DNA of 64,000 nucleotides from Cellvibrio mixtus subsp. mixtus J3-8 (GTDB lineage: Bacteria; Pseudomonadota; Gammaproteobacteria; Pseudomonadales; Cellvibrionaceae). The DNA lies in contig NZ_KN266207.1 in assembly GCF_000766945.1 (NCBI RefSeq), positions 1,080,444-1,144,443 of the forward strand, written 5' to 3'. The position numbers and the translations under genes are program-made. Below, piece by piece: positions 38,710 through 48,717 of this stretch (position 1 is its first letter; each line of letters starts with the position of its first letter). The notes under the pieces are model-generated. The model worked only from the letters and a program-made list of their open reading frames with translations, was not told where the DNA came from and made no database searches.

Positions 38710-39510
38710 ATGATTACATTAAGCGCCAATTTGATCGCCCTGCTCATATATACCTTTGCTGCCATTTATTTTGGCCGCCAGTTCGGGCGTCATCAATCAC
38801 TCCCGGTTCGCCAATTACGCCAGGTGGCGGCATTGGCATTGGTTGTCCATGGAATCGGCGTTCATGGCCTTAGCCTAAAGGATGGGCAATTGGCCTTTAG
38901 CCTCTTCTCGATTTCGTCGCTAATTTTCTGGGTTGTTAATGCGATAGTTCTGTTCAGTAGTCTCAAAAAAGAATTACACAATTTATTTTTGTTGTTATTC
39001 CCTCTTTCTGCGGTGTCAGTGCTAGGTTCAATACTGGGTAACAACCCGGATTGGCAACACAGGCTGGAATACACTATCGCAGCACATGTGATTCCCTCCA
39101 TCCTTGCATATAGCTTGCTTACTATTGCCAGCCTACAAGCGTTGTTGCTCGCTTATCAAAATCGCGCGTTGAAAAATAAAAGCCTGCTTGCCAATAGCAA
39201 ACTCCTTCCTCCACTACAGACAATGGAATCATTGTTGTTTGAATTCCTGTGGGTTGGAGAGCTTTTATTGACGCTTGCAATCGTCTCGGGATTTTATTTT
39301 CAAGAGGATATTTTTGCTCAACATTTGGTTCATAAAACAGTTTTCACATTGAGCGCATGGTTCATCTACGCAATCTTACTCTGGGGACGATTCCAATTAG
39401 GTTGGAGAGGCACCAAAGCAATTCGATTGGCTCTCGCTGGATTTGTATGCCTAATGCTGGCGTATTTCGGCAGTAAATTAGTATTGGAAATTATTTTGAA
39501 CCGCATTTAA
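38710..39510 (+). CDS. CcsA-like inner membrane protein (YpjD family)
   Basis: This 266-residue integral membrane protein has about eight hydrophobic segments. The cytochrome c assembly (CcsA/CcmC-like) core has AAHVIPSILAYSLLTIASLQALLLA and a HKTVFTLSAWFIYAILLWGR stretch, including a conserved His before helix 7. Such proteins adjoin ffh in many gammaproteobacteria. The exact role (heme handling or another) is not known. Confidence 0.88.
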   Translation: MITLSANLIALLIYTFAAIYFGRQFGRHQSLPVRQLRQVAALALVVHGIGVHGLSLKDGQLAFSLFSISSLIFWVVNAIVLFSSLKKELHNLFLLLFPLSAVSVLGSILGNNPDWQHRLEYTIAAHVIPSILAYSLLTIASLQALLLAYQNRALKNKSLLANSKLLPPLQTMESLLFEFLWVGELLLTLAIVSGFYFQEDIFAQHLVHKTVFTLSAWFIYAILLWGRFQLGWRGTKAIRLALAGFVCLMLAYFGSKLVLEIILNRI

Positions 39511-39533
39511 GCATGCGGTTCGAATAACAATTT

Positions 39534-39746
39534 CTAACTCTTTCTCCGTCGCATCACCTTCCGTAACAACCAGCCAAGCCCCGCTGCTGCGCCAATTAAA
39601 ACGGCAAGGCAAATTGATAGAAGCAATAAATAGTTTATAAGTTCTACCCAGCTCAACCCCCATCCAACTACCGCCAGGATTATAAAGCAGCCACCGGCCA
39701 ATAAATTAATACCCAGGCCGCGATGTCTTAGTAACCAGCGCATCAA
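39534..39746 (-). CDS. small two-helix membrane protein
   Basis: This 70-residue protein has two hydrophobic segments (about 12-32 and 36-60) and a basic tail (RKVMRRRKS). It begins directly at the end of the Cof-type phosphatase frame on the same strand (adjacent to its stop), and the pair is probably co-transcribed. I recognise no family. The convergent CcsA-like gene ends 23 bp away. Confidence 0.6.
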   Translation of the reverse strand: MMRWLLRHRGLGINLLAGGCFIILAVVGWGLSWVELINYLLLLSICLAVLIGAAAGLGWLLRKVMRRRKS

Positions 39747-40592
39747 TTATGGATTGAACAGTTGATTGATCGCATAAGCAACACCAGCATTATCGGCTGT
39801 TTGAGTTACCCAATCGGCGACTGATTGCACATCAGGATTTGCATTCCCCATAGCAATGCCTATTCCTGCCATTCGTAAAAAATCCATATCGGATTCTGCA
39901 TCACCGAATGAGATAACCTGATGCGCCTGAACCTTGTGATATTGCAACAAATATTCAAAGGCACGCTGCTTGCTAGCCGCAGAAGAAATAACACTCGCAA
40001 ATTGCCAGTCAGGATATGCAGTTAAATAAGCACGCGCAAAAATTAAATTAGGAAATTGAGCTTCAAGTACAGATAGCAAATCGCCCTGTTGCGCACGATT
40101 TACCCCGAGCAATAATTTGGCAATATCAGAGCGATTGATAACGGCTGCCACACTATCCAGAATGGGATTAATGCGTAGGTGCTCAGCATGAACCTTGCTT
40201 ATTTCAGTTGGTTGCGAGATATAAAATGCAGAATCTGTGTAGGCTTCTACGTAAAGCCCCATCACAGTTGCCGCAGCGAGAACAGCTTGGGCGTCATCAC
40301 TTTTTAAAAGGATATTCAATAAGGTGTGCCGGGTTTGCGGGTCATAGATATGAGCCCCTGTATAAAACATACTGGCGTCCTGAATACCCAATTCATCCAT
40401 GAGAAAACGCGCCGCAAAATAAGGGCGCCCCGAAGCGATGGCCGTTTTAATTCCACGGGTTTTCAGTAAATTGATTGCAGGAAAAAGCGCTGGCCGAAGC
40501 TGGCCGTGTGAATCCAGCAAAGTGCCATCAATATCGAAGAATGCCAGTCGAATATCATTAGCGGCATTGATCAGATGAGATGGCACCTGCAT
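39747..40592 (-). CDS. Cof-type HAD family hydrolase
   Basis: This 281-residue HAD phosphatase has motif I FFDIDGTLLDS, motif II in ASGRP, and the C-terminal SFGDAESDMDFLRMAGIGIA. A Cof-type C2B cap lies in the middle (about 90-205). Such enzymes dephosphorylate sugar phosphates or flavin phosphates with broad specificity. The ATG at 40592 lies two bases after the preceding small gene, so the 57-residue Cys-rich extension of the open frame is discarded. Confidence 0.88.
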   Translation of the reverse strand: MQVPSHLINAANDIRLAFFDIDGTLLDSHGQLRPALFPAINLLKTRGIKTAIASGRPYFAARFLMDELGIQDASMFYTGAHIYDPQTRHTLLNILLKSDDAQAVLAAATVMGLYVEAYTDSAFYISQPTEISKVHAEHLRINPILDSVAAVINRSDIAKLLLGVNRAQQGDLLSVLEAQFPNLIFARAYLTAYPDWQFASVISSAASKQRAFEYLLQYHKVQAHQVISFGDAESDMDFLRMAGIGIAMGNANPDVQSVADWVTQTADNAGVAYAINQLFNP

Positions 40593-40594
40593 GA

Positions 40595-40798
40595 CTAGCG
40601 TAGAACCAAAAGAGTGACAGCGAAATAAACCAGCACAAAACTGCTTAATGCAATTCCTTTTACCGCAACGCTTTTTTGGGCATCGGACCAGGATTGAAAA
40701 CGCGAGTGTTTCGCTATCAACAATTTTGCCGCAGCAAATATCACTATAAATGCAGCAACCCAATATAACGCGTACTGACTAAAAAATTGTTCCGGCAT
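40595..40798 (-). CDS. small inner-membrane protein
   Basis: This 67-residue protein (from the ATG at 40798) has two hydrophobic segments (about 10-26 and 45-65) and a polar loop (KHSRFQSWSDAQK). An ATG nine codons upstream would overlap cysS. It sits between cysS and the Cof-type hydrolase on the same strand with tiny spacings. The function is unknown. Confidence 0.55.
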   Translation of the reverse strand: MPEQFFSQYALYWVAAFIVIFAAAKLLIAKHSRFQSWSDAQKSVAVKGIALSSFVLVYFAVTLLVLR

Positions 40799-40809
40799 TT
40801 TAGACTCGT

Positions 40810-42207
40810 CTACTCGCGGCGCCATTGCGTGGTGCCATCACGAGAATCTTCCAGCACGATTCCTGAGTCCGTTAACGTTTTACGAATTTCGTCCGCACGC
40901 GCATAGTGTTTATCTTTTTTCGCCTGGATGCGTTCTGCAATTAAACGCTCGACATCTTCCGCTGAAATTTGATCGCTACTACCCGCTTGTAAAAATATTG
41001 CCGGGTTTTCCTGCAATATTCCCAAAATCAAACCAAGCGCTTTTAACTCACCCGCCAAGCGTATTGCCAAGGCGGGGTCGGCTTTACTGGCATTATTCAG
41101 ATCACGTACCAGATCATACATACCGGCCAATGCAACACGCGTATTGAAATCATCATTCATTGCATCAACAAATGCCTGGTAATACCCGCTTGCCGTTAAA
41201 TCAGCCAAAGGCGTTGGCGCGACATCCGCATAATCACGCAAAGCGCCATAGAAGCGATCCAAACCGGTACGCGCTTCAATGAGGTTATCTTCAGCATAAT
41301 TAATCGGGCTACGATAATGACTGCTCACCAACAGGAAGCGCACAACCTCGGGATGATATTTCTCCAGCACATCGCGAATAGTAAAAAAATTGCCGAGCGA
41401 TTTCGACATTTTTTCACCGTCGACACGCACCGCACCCGCATGCATCCAGTAATTAACATATTTACAACTATTGGCCGCTTCACTTTGCGCAATTTCATTT
41501 TCATGGTGGGGAAATGGAAGATCAGGGCCTCCACCATGAATGTCAAACGTATCACCGCAGCAATGTTTGCTCATTGCAGAACATTCAATATGCCAACCGG
41601 GGCGGCCATTTCCCCACGGGGATTTCCATGCAGGCTCGCCCGCTTTCGCGCCTTTCCATAATACAAAATCGCGCGGGTCTTCTTTAATTTCATCCACCTC
41701 AATACGCGCACCAACCAGCAATTCATCCACATTTTTATTGGTGAGCTTGCCGTAATCTGCAAAACGGGTTACACGATAATAAACATCACCGTTACTGGCT
41801 GCATACGCATAACCTTTATCGATCAGTGCTTTATTCATATCCAGAATTTGATCGATATAAGCAGTTGCGCGCGGTTCTATGTCAGGGCGCGCAATCCCCA
41901 AACGGGTTTCGTCCTCATGCATATAATCGATAAAACGTTTTGTCAGCTCGGTGTATTCCTCACCATTTTCATTCGCGCGCTTGATAATTTTATCGTCGAT
42001 GTCAGTGATATTACGTACATAGGTAACATCCCAATTCTGGCTGCGTAAAAATTTGGTGATTACATCAAATGCAACCAATACCCGCGCATGGCCAATATGG
42101 CAATAGTCATAGACGGTAATACCGCAAACATACATGGAAATCTTACCGGGTTTTAACGGCTTAAAAACTTCCTTCTGGCGAGTAAGTGTGTTGTATATCT
42201 GCAGCAT
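40810..42207 (-). CDS. cysS: cysteine--tRNA ligase
   Basis: CysRS (465 aa) charges tRNA-Cys. The class I motifs are HIGHARV near residue 37 and KMSKSLGNF near 268. Zinc-site residues C28 (VCGITVYDY), C210 (HIECSAMS) and the HHENE group are present. It begins one base after the glnS stop, with its AGGAA site in the last glnS codons, so translation is coupled to glnS. Confidence 0.97.
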   Translation of the reverse strand: MLQIYNTLTRQKEVFKPLKPGKISMYVCGITVYDYCHIGHARVLVAFDVITKFLRSQNWDVTYVRNITDIDDKIIKRANENGEEYTELTKRFIDYMHEDETRLGIARPDIEPRATAYIDQILDMNKALIDKGYAYAASNGDVYYRVTRFADYGKLTNKNVDELLVGARIEVDEIKEDPRDFVLWKGAKAGEPAWKSPWGNGRPGWHIECSAMSKHCCGDTFDIHGGGPDLPFPHHENEIAQSEAANSCKYVNYWMHAGAVRVDGEKMSKSLGNFFTIRDVLEKYHPEVVRFLLVSSHYRSPINYAEDNLIEARTGLDRFYGALRDYADVAPTPLADLTASGYYQAFVDAMNDDFNTRVALAGMYDLVRDLNNASKADPALAIRLAGELKALGLILGILQENPAIFLQAGSSDQISAEDVERLIAERIQAKKDKHYARADEIRKTLTDSGIVLEDSRDGTTQWRRE

Positions 42208-42208
42208 A

Positions 42209-43921
42209 TTATTCCTGTTCTTCTTTGCCGAAGCTGTCTTTCAAACTGATGGTGCGATTGAACACAGGTTTCTCCACTGTGCTGTATTTGCTATCCAGAC
42301 AAAAATAACCCTGGCGTTCAAATTGGAAATTATTTCCTACAATTGAATTACCCAAACTGATTTCTGCTTTACAACCTTGCAGGATTTCAAGGTTATTGGG
42401 ATTCATTGCGTCCAGGAAATTTTTACCGCCGGCATCCGGCGCTTCATCATTAAACAAGCGATCATACAAACGCACTTCGCAATCCAGATGTTGTGTGGCA
42501 GAAACCCAGTGAATAACACCTTTGGGTTTGACACCATCCTCCGGATCTTTACCCAGGGTTCCTTCAATGATGCGCGCGCGAATTTCGATAATATTTCCTG
42601 TTGCATCTTTAATGGCTTCATCAGCCTCAATGACATAAGCACCACGCAAACGCACACGCTTGCCCAATACCAGCCGCTTGTATTTTTTATTGGCTTCTTC
42701 GCGAAAATCTTCTTGCTCAATAAAAACAGTGTGGGTAAACGGAATGGCGCGATCACCTAGATCGTCACGGTTTGGGTGATTATGAACCGTCAATATTTCT
42801 ACTTTATCCGCCGGATAATTCGTTAACGTAACTTTCAATGGACGCAACACACACATAGCACGCGGCGCATTTTTATCCAAATCGTCACGCACACAAAACT
42901 CCAGCATGCCTACATCCACCACACCATCAGAACGAGTCACACCAATGCGTTCGCAGAAATTACGTAATGATGCAGGCGTGAATCCACGGCGGCGCATACC
43001 TGAAATAGTAGGCATACGCGGATCATTCCAGCCATCCACATAACCTTCATCAACCAATTGTTTCAATTTGCGCTTACTGGTGACCGCATAATTAATATTC
43101 AAGCGCGCAAATTCATACTGACGCGGTATAGCAGGAACAGGTAAATGTTGGATAAACCAATCGTAAAGCGGTTTGTGATCCTCAAATTCTAGCGTGCAAA
43201 TAGAATGGGTAATTCCTTCGATTGCGTCACTTTGGCCGTGTGCAAAATCATACGAAGGATAGATACACCACTTGTCACCGGTTTGATGATGATGAGCTTT
43301 TTTGATGCGATAAATAATCGGATCACGCAAATTAATATTGGGGGATGACATGTCTATTTTTGCGCGTAGCGAACAGGACCCTTCTTCAAACTCCCCTGCA
43401 CGCATCTTCTCAAACAGCGCCAGGTTTTCTTCGACTGTGCGCTCACGGTAGGGACTATTTTTACCCGGCTCAACCAAAGTGCCACGATACTCACGCATTT
43501 GCTCGGCATTTAAATCGCAAACAAATGCCAAACCATTCTTAATCAAATGAATGGCCCACGCATACAATTGATCAAAATAATCCGATGTGTACTTAACCTT
43601 TCCATCCCACTGGAAACCGAGCCACTTTACGTCTTCCATGATGGAATTTACGAATTCCTCGTTTTCTTTTTCCGGGTTCGTATCATCAAAACGCAAATTG
43701 CAAATACCGCCAAACTCTTCTGCCATACCAAAATTCAGGCAAATAGATTTAGCGTGGCCAATATGCAAATAACCATTGGGTTCAGGTGGAAAACGAGTCG
43801 CTATTTTGCTGTGTACGCCCTGCTCCAGATCCTTGCGAATGATTTGTTGGATGAAATGCAAAGGTTTAGCTTTAACGTCAGCTGTATCGTTACTTGCAAT
43901 CGGAGAATGATTGTCGCTCAT
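42209..43921 (-). CDS. glnS: glutamine--tRNA ligase
   Basis: GlnRS (570 aa) charges tRNA-Gln directly. The [20 protein letters not shown] motif holds the HIGH signature, and [11 protein letters not shown] is the KMSKS equivalent of the GlnRS group. The C-terminal anticodon-binding beta barrels follow. The ATG at 43921 gives [10 protein letters not shown]. The presence of glnS fits a gammaproteobacterium. It forms an operon with cysS. Confidence 0.97.
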   Translation of the reverse strand: MSDNHSPIASNDTADVKAKPLHFIQQIIRKDLEQGVHSKIATRFPPEPNGYLHIGHAKSICLNFGMAEEFGGICNLRFDDTNPEKENEEFVNSIMEDVKWLGFQWDGKVKYTSDYFDQLYAWAIHLIKNGLAFVCDLNAEQMREYRGTLVEPGKNSPYRERTVEENLALFEKMRAGEFEEGSCSLRAKIDMSSPNINLRDPIIYRIKKAHHHQTGDKWCIYPSYDFAHGQSDAIEGITHSICTLEFEDHKPLYDWFIQHLPVPAIPRQYEFARLNINYAVTSKRKLKQLVDEGYVDGWNDPRMPTISGMRRRGFTPASLRNFCERIGVTRSDGVVDVGMLEFCVRDDLDKNAPRAMCVLRPLKVTLTNYPADKVEILTVHNHPNRDDLGDRAIPFTHTVFIEQEDFREEANKKYKRLVLGKRVRLRGAYVIEADEAIKDATGNIIEIRARIIEGTLGKDPEDGVKPKGVIHWVSATQHLDCEVRLYDRLFNDEAPDAGGKNFLDAMNPNNLEILQGCKAEISLGNSIVGNNFQFERQGYFCLDSKYSTVEKPVFNRTISLKDSFGKEEQE

Positions 43922-44085
43922 GGGATAACAAATCCATTGGATAATTCGTGGGTCAAAATACGATCCTATCATTTGTAGATCAGATCGTAGAAATTGCGGT
44001 TATTCTACTGATTCAACACAGCTTTTCATACCTTATAACCTCAACCATAGGAAATATGAAAAACAGAGTAAAGATCAAAAAACAC

Positions 44086-45147
44086 TCAATTTTTTATAAG
44101 CGACGGCGGTGCTGCACGGTAATCACTACGACGATTCAATTGATAACGCCTGACCGCCTGATTGTGTGCATCCAGAGTTGCTGAAAATTCACTGGTTCCA
44201 TCACCTTTGGCGACAAAATACAGCGCATCTCCCGCGGCCGGGTTTAGCGCCGCTTTGATCGAAGCTGCACTAGGCAATGCGATCGGTGTTGGTGGCAGTC
44301 CTTCAATCGCGTAAGTGTTGTATGGAGTTGCCTCTTCGAGGTTTTTTCGGGTAATACGCCCTTTGTAGCTATCACCCATGCCATAAATAACCGTCGGATC
44401 AGTTTGCAGCTTCATTCCCTGTTGCAAACGCCGTACAAAAACACCGGCAATTTGATCGCGCTCACTATGGTGGCCAGTTTCGCGCTCAATGATTGAGGCC
44501 ATGATGAGTGCCTCATAGGCATTTTTATAAGGCAAATTAGCAGGGCGCTTTTCCCATTCGGCATTTAGCAAACCCTCCATTTTTCGATAGGACTTTTGCA
44601 GGATTTCTACATCACTCGTGTTACGGCTGAAACTGTAAGTATCCGGAAAAAACCAACCTTCCGGGTGATTGATTGGTAAACCCAACAACGAGAGTTGCTC
44701 AGCCTCACTTTTGCCAATCAACTCATGACGAACAGATCGGTTTTTTTCCAGCGCAGCAAGTGCCTGCTTGAATGTCCATCCCTCTACAAAAGTAACCTGA
44801 TACAAAACCACATCACCCTTTTTTAACTTTTCCAATAAAGTTTCAGGAGTTGTACCCGGCATAAATAAATATTCGCCGGCATGAACTTTATTGGTATCGG
44901 TGATGCGCGCGTACAAGCGCAGCAGGCGTGGGTGATCAAGTATATGTCGCGCCCCTAAATCATTCGCCAAATGGCTTAGGGATTGCCCCGGTTTTAATTC
45001 ATAACGATAGCCTTGGGAATCAATATCCAACGGTGTTTTTAACCAATTTTGAAAATAGAACCATCCAGCGGTGGCACTGGCTAAACCAGCTAAATATATT
45101 CCTGTTGCAATTATCAGGAGCTTTACGGGCAGAGATATTTTTTTCAT
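44086..45147 (-). CDS. mltG: endolytic murein transglycosylase MltG
   Basis: MltG (353 aa) cuts nascent peptidoglycan and helps terminate glycan strands. A single N-terminal membrane helix (about 7-30) is followed by a LysM-like subdomain (about 45-90) and the YceG catalytic domain. The catalytic Glu is in SIIERETGHHSERD, followed by LQTDPTVIYGMG and GLPPTPIALPSAAS. The ATG at 45147 fits the membrane anchor; an upstream TTG adds eight residues. Downstream the usual tmk-holB are missing; glnS follows after 164 bp. Confidence 0.95.
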   Translation of the reverse strand: MKKISLPVKLLIIATGIYLAGLASATAGWFYFQNWLKTPLDIDSQGYRYELKPGQSLSHLANDLGARHILDHPRLLRLYARITDTNKVHAGEYLFMPGTTPETLLEKLKKGDVVLYQVTFVEGWTFKQALAALEKNRSVRHELIGKSEAEQLSLLGLPINHPEGWFFPDTYSFSRNTSDVEILQKSYRKMEGLLNAEWEKRPANLPYKNAYEALIMASIIERETGHHSERDQIAGVFVRRLQQGMKLQTDPTVIYGMGDSYKGRITRKNLEEATPYNTYAIEGLPPTPIALPSAASIKAALNPAAGDALYFVAKGDGTSEFSATLDAHNQAVRRYQLNRRSDYRAAPPSLIKN

Positions 45148-45187
45148 AAAAAGCGCTTTAAAGCACGTCAATAAACGATTGGATTTT

Positions 45188-46033
45188 TTATCCTAATAAC
45201 TGGATAAGTTGTTGTTGAAACAGACGGACAATAGAATGACTAAAATTAATCGGCACGCCCGCGATACTTGTGACTGGCCAAATGCCAAATACACTATTTG
45301 TTAAAAAAATTTCATCTGCATGCAGCAACGATTCATAAGAAACAGGTTCAACGTTAACTTGCATATTTAATGCAGGCGCGAATTTTTCAATAATTGTTCG
45401 ACGCATAATACCTGCAACACCTGAATTCGTTAAATCCGCCGTGTAGAGTTGCTTGTTTTTTACGATAAAAAAATTGCTGACAGTAGCTTCAATCACGTTA
45501 TTATCGGCATCCAGCAACAACCCCTCCGCAAATTCATTATGCCATTCGGCGCGCGCCAGGATATGCTCAAGGCGATTTAAATGCTTGATGCCCGCCAATG
45601 CTGGATTTTTCCCAAGACGCATGTCGCAAATACGGATATCAACACCATCCAGAAATGAAGACGACTGCAGAGGCGCACCAGGAAATATTCCAATACAGTA
45701 AGTTGGATTTACATGATCAGGCAAACGATAACCACGTCCACCCACACCACGCGTGATTTGTATTTTTACTACAGTATCGGGATATTGATTAAAGTGCAGG
45801 CTGGATAGCAGTTTATTCAAATAGCCCTGCAAACGCTGCTCATCCAGCGGTATCTGTAAACGCCTGGCTGAATTTATCAAACGCTCCCGATGAAAATCCC
45901 ATAGTGGTATTCGACCGGAGATACAACGACAGGTTTCAAATAATCCATCACCATAAGTAAAGCCACGGTCTAACGGTGATATCAACGCATCAGGAACACC
46001 ATTAATACTGATAAGCGGCAATTGCACTGACAT
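45188..46033 (-). CDS. pabC: aminodeoxychorismate lyase
   Basis: PabC (281 aa) is a PLP fold-type IV enzyme that forms p-aminobenzoate for folate. It shows DRGFTYGDGLFETCR, the PLP Lys in GIKHLNRLEHILARAEWH, EATVSNFFIV and the GVAGIMRR loop. The ATG at 46033 follows AGAGG. It stands between fabF and mltG, the order of E. coli and pseudomonads, but has a terminator between itself and fabF. Confidence 0.93.
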   Translation of the reverse strand: MSVQLPLISINGVPDALISPLDRGFTYGDGLFETCRCISGRIPLWDFHRERLINSARRLQIPLDEQRLQGYLNKLLSSLHFNQYPDTVVKIQITRGVGGRGYRLPDHVNPTYCIGIFPGAPLQSSSFLDGVDIRICDMRLGKNPALAGIKHLNRLEHILARAEWHNEFAEGLLLDADNNVIEATVSNFFIVKNKQLYTADLTNSGVAGIMRRTIIEKFAPALNMQVNVEPVSYESLLHADEIFLTNSVFGIWPVTSIAGVPINFSHSIVRLFQQQLIQLLG

Positions 46034-46049
46034 AACAACCTCTTTATGC

Positions 46050-46078
46050 AAAAACGCCGGACTGTTTCCAGTCCGGCG
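46050..46078 (-). terminator. terminator between fabF and pabC
   Basis: Read on the minus strand, CGCCGGACTG-gaaa-CAGTCCGGCG is followed by TTTTT, 27 bp after the fabF stop and 17 bp before the pabC ATG. Confidence 0.88.
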
Positions 46079-46104
46079 CCAGCAAGCTAGAAACGCAATA
46101 TGAT

Positions 46105-47343
46105 TTAAACTTTGCGGAAAATCAGTGAACCGTTAGTGCCCCCAAACCCAAACGAGTTCGATAGTACAGCCTCGATTTTACGCTCTTGCGCAGTATGCGG
46201 AACCAGGTTGATATCGCAACCGTCTTCAGGGTTGTCCAGATTAATCGTCGGTGGAGCAACCTGGTCACGAATAGCCAACACACTGAAAATTGCTTCAACC
46301 GCACCTGCAGCACCAAGCAAATGGCCAATCATAGATTTAGTAGAGCTAACAGCAACTTGTCCAACTGCACTCCCCATGACCGATTTCACCGCCCGGCATT
46401 CAGCTTTATCACCCGCCTGCGTAGAAGTACCATGGGCGTTAATATAATTGATTAACTCAAGTGGAATCGCTGCATCCAGGATTGCATTACGCATAGAGGC
46501 GGCTGCGCCTGAACCATCCTCTGGAGGGGAAGTCATGTGATATGCATCACCACTCATGCCAAAACCAATCAACTCGGCATAAATTTTTGCACCACGCTTT
46601 TTAGCGTGTTCATATTCTTCCAACACCAATACACCAGCCCCATCACCCAAAACAAAACCATCACGGTCTTTATCCCATGGGCGACTGGCAGCTTGTGGAT
46701 TATCATTTCGCGTGGATAATGCGCGCGCTGCTGCAAAACCACCCAATCCCAGTGGAGTTGTCGCCATTTCTGCACCACCGGCAACCATTACATCTGCATC
46801 ACCATGCTGAATCATACGTGCGGCGAAACCAATACTATGCGTACCTGTAGTACAAGCCGTAGTAATTGCGATGTTTGGACCACGCAAGCCATACATAATC
46901 GACAAATTACCAGAAATCATATTGATAATGGCGCTAGGCACAAAGAAAGGCGATATCCGGCGAGGGCCTTTATGCTCAAGCGTTGCAGAGCCTTCCTCAA
47001 TAGTCCCTATTCCACCAATTCCAGACCCGATAGATACCCCAACACGCCCCGCGTTTGCATCAGTAATTTCCAGCCCGGAATCACGAATTGCCTGAATCCC
47101 GGCAACCATCCCGTACTGAATAAATGGGTCCATTTTGCGCGCTTCTTTACTGGGAAAATAATCATCAACGACCAGATTTCTTACCGAAGCACTAAACTGC
47201 GTGGTGAATGCTGATGCATCAAAATGGGAGATAGTGGCAATACCACTTTTACCATTGACTATACCCTGCCAGGTTTCAGCAACAGTATTTCCCAATGAAC
47301 TGATCATACCCAGACCAGTAACAACAACTCTTCTACGCGACAC
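46105..47343 (-). CDS. fabF: beta-ketoacyl-ACP synthase II
   Basis: FabF (412 aa) elongates acyl-ACP in type II fatty acid synthesis. The nucleophile is C164 in [14 protein letters not shown], with His residues in [14 protein letters not shown] and [13 protein letters not shown]. The chosen start is the GTG at 47343 ([10 protein letters not shown]), with GGGAG ten bases upstream and the E. coli length; the longer frame to 47373 lacks such a site. A terminator separates it from acpP, so a further promoter or readthrough is implied. Confidence 0.95.
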   Translation of the reverse strand: MSRRRVVVTGLGMISSLGNTVAETWQGIVNGKSGIATISHFDASAFTTQFSASVRNLVVDDYFPSKEARKMDPFIQYGMVAGIQAIRDSGLEITDANAGRVGVSIGSGIGGIGTIEEGSATLEHKGPRRISPFFVPSAIINMISGNLSIMYGLRGPNIAITTACTTGTHSIGFAARMIQHGDADVMVAGGAEMATTPLGLGGFAAARALSTRNDNPQAASRPWDKDRDGFVLGDGAGVLVLEEYEHAKKRGAKIYAELIGFGMSGDAYHMTSPPEDGSGAAASMRNAILDAAIPLELINYINAHGTSTQAGDKAECRAVKSVMGSAVGQVAVSSTKSMIGHLLGAAGAVEAIFSVLAIRDQVAPPTINLDNPEDGCDINLVPHTAQERKIEAVLSNSFGFGGTNGSLIFRKV

Positions 47344-47465
47344 CTGTGAGACTCTCCCGCGAAGGACAATCAAGCGGTAAACCCTGCTGATTTGTCATGG
47401 TGATTGGTATTAATTCGATAATTAATTGATGCTTGTGTGCATGAACTAATGCGACTGATAAAAAG

Positions 47466-47501
47466 AAAAAGCCGTACTATTTTGCAATAATACGGCCTTT
47501 C
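47466..47501 (-). terminator. terminator after acpP
   Basis: On the minus strand, AAAGGCCGTA...TACGGCTTTTTC forms a stem with an AT-rich loop and a T run, about 30 bp after the acpP stop. Partial readthrough to fabF is typical in this cluster. Confidence 0.75.
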
Positions 47502-47528
47502 TTGAACTGAAATCAGCGGATAATCAGA

Positions 47529-47765
47529 TTACGCCAGGTTGGCATTGATGTAATCGATAGCCAATTGAACAGTAGTGATTTTCTCAGCTTCTTCATCTGG
47601 AATTTCAGTTTCGAATTCTTCTTCGAGAGCCATTACCAACTCTACGGTATCCAAAGAATCAGCGCCCAGATCTTCGACGAAAGAAGCTTCGTTTTTCACT
47701 TCTTCTTCTTTCACACCCAGTTGCTCAGCAACGATCTTTTTTACGCGTTCTTCAATGCTACTCAT
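47529..47765 (-). CDS. acpP: acyl carrier protein
   Basis: AcpP (78 aa) carries growing acyl chains on phosphopantetheine at S37 in [20 protein letters not shown]. Length and acidity are typical. A strong promoter with an unusual dyad is upstream, and a terminator follows, so it can be made in excess of its neighbours. The ATG follows AGGAG. Confidence 0.97.
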   Translation of the reverse strand: MSSIEERVKKIVAEQLGVKEEEVKNEASFVEDLGADSLDTVELVMALEEEFETEIPDEEAEKITTVQLAIDYINANLA

Positions 47766-47844
47766 GATGTTATGTAACTCCTAGTGGTTATAGTTCGAAA
47801 CACTTGGGCAATAAAACCAAAATTGGTATGACCCTGTGATCCGG

Positions 47845-47877
47845 CCAAAATCGACGCGCATTTTACATCGATTTTGG
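47845..47877 (-). promoter_or_regulatory. perfect 10-bp dyad overlapping the acpP promoter
   Basis: CCAAAATCGA (47845-47854) and TCGATTTTGG (47868-47877) flank 13 bp containing the -10 hexamer. It looks like an operator for a dimeric regulator. Confidence 0.6.
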
Positions 47878-47888
47878 GATTGTTGTAA
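47860..47888 (-). promoter_or_regulatory. promoter for acpP
   Basis: Minus-strand TTACAA (47888-47883) and TAAAAT (47865-47860) with a 17-bp spacer, about 95 bp before the acpP ATG. Confidence 0.5.
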
Positions 47889-47923
47889 TGCCAAACGGCA
47901 AAATTCTTTGATTTTTGAATAAT

Positions 47924-47945
47924 AACCCTTAAGAAACAAAGGGTT
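47924..47945 (-). terminator. weak terminator after fabG
   Basis: AACCCTT/AAGGGTT with an 8-nt loop, just past the fabG stop. On the minus strand it is followed by an AT-rich but not T-pure run. Confidence 0.45.
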
Positions 47946-47956
47946 AAAATCAAAAA

Positions 47957-48700
47957 TCACGACATATACATGCCGCCATTGACGTGAATTGTCTCTCCAC
48001 TGATGTAAGAACCAGCATCACTAGCAAGAAAAACAACAACAGATGCAATCTCTTCAGGCGCACCGAGACGCCCGAGTGGAATACGAGCAAGCAAATGCTG
48101 CTTTTGGTCTTCCGGTAACACTTTAGTCATATCAGTATCAATAAAACCGGGAGCGACTGTGTTTACAGTAATATTTCGTGATCCTACTTCTGCCGCTAAA
48201 GAACGGGCAAATCCTGCTACACCCGCTTTAGTTGCCGCGTAGTTAGATTGGCCAGGGTTTCCCATCGCCCCCACAACAGAGCTGATGTTGATAATTCTTC
48301 CCCATCTCGCCTTCATCATTCCGCGCAATACACCTTTGCTCAAACGATAAATAGCACTGAGGTTGGTATTAATAACATCAAACCATTCTTCATCACTCAT
48401 GCGCATCAATAGATTATCTTTAGTGATACCGGCATTGTTTACCAAGATAGCCGGAGCCCCGAACTCATCGCCAACTTCTTTTAATAAATTTGCAACAGAA
48501 TCCGCGTCAGTAACATTCAATACCTTACCTGCACCATGAATCCCCAACTCCGCAAAGCGAGCAGAAATTTTTTCTGCTCCAGATTCGCTGGTTGCAGTAC
48601 CAATAACAATTGCACCAGCCTTTCCAAGCTGCTCCGCAATTGACGCTCCAATTCCACGACTCGCACCGGTTACCAATGCAACTTTATCATTCAGGCTCAT
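47957..48700 (-). CDS. fabG: 3-oxoacyl-ACP reductase
   Basis: FabG (247 aa) reduces beta-ketoacyl-ACP with NADPH. The cofactor loop TGASRGIG is at about residues 11-18, NNAG at 88-91, the catalytic Ser in INISSVVGAMG near 140, and Y154/K158 in SNYAATKAG. It follows fabD by 17 bp. Confidence 0.95.
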   Translation of the reverse strand: MSLNDKVALVTGASRGIGASIAEQLGKAGAIVIGTATSESGAEKISARFAELGIHGAGKVLNVTDADSVANLLKEVGDEFGAPAILVNNAGITKDNLLMRMSDEEWFDVINTNLSAIYRLSKGVLRGMMKARWGRIINISSVVGAMGNPGQSNYAATKAGVAGFARSLAAEVGSRNITVNTVAPGFIDTDMTKVLPEDQKQHLLARIPLGRLGAPEEIASVVVFLASDAGSYISGETIHVNGGMYMS

Positions 48701-48717
48701 AAGATTAATCCTGTAAA

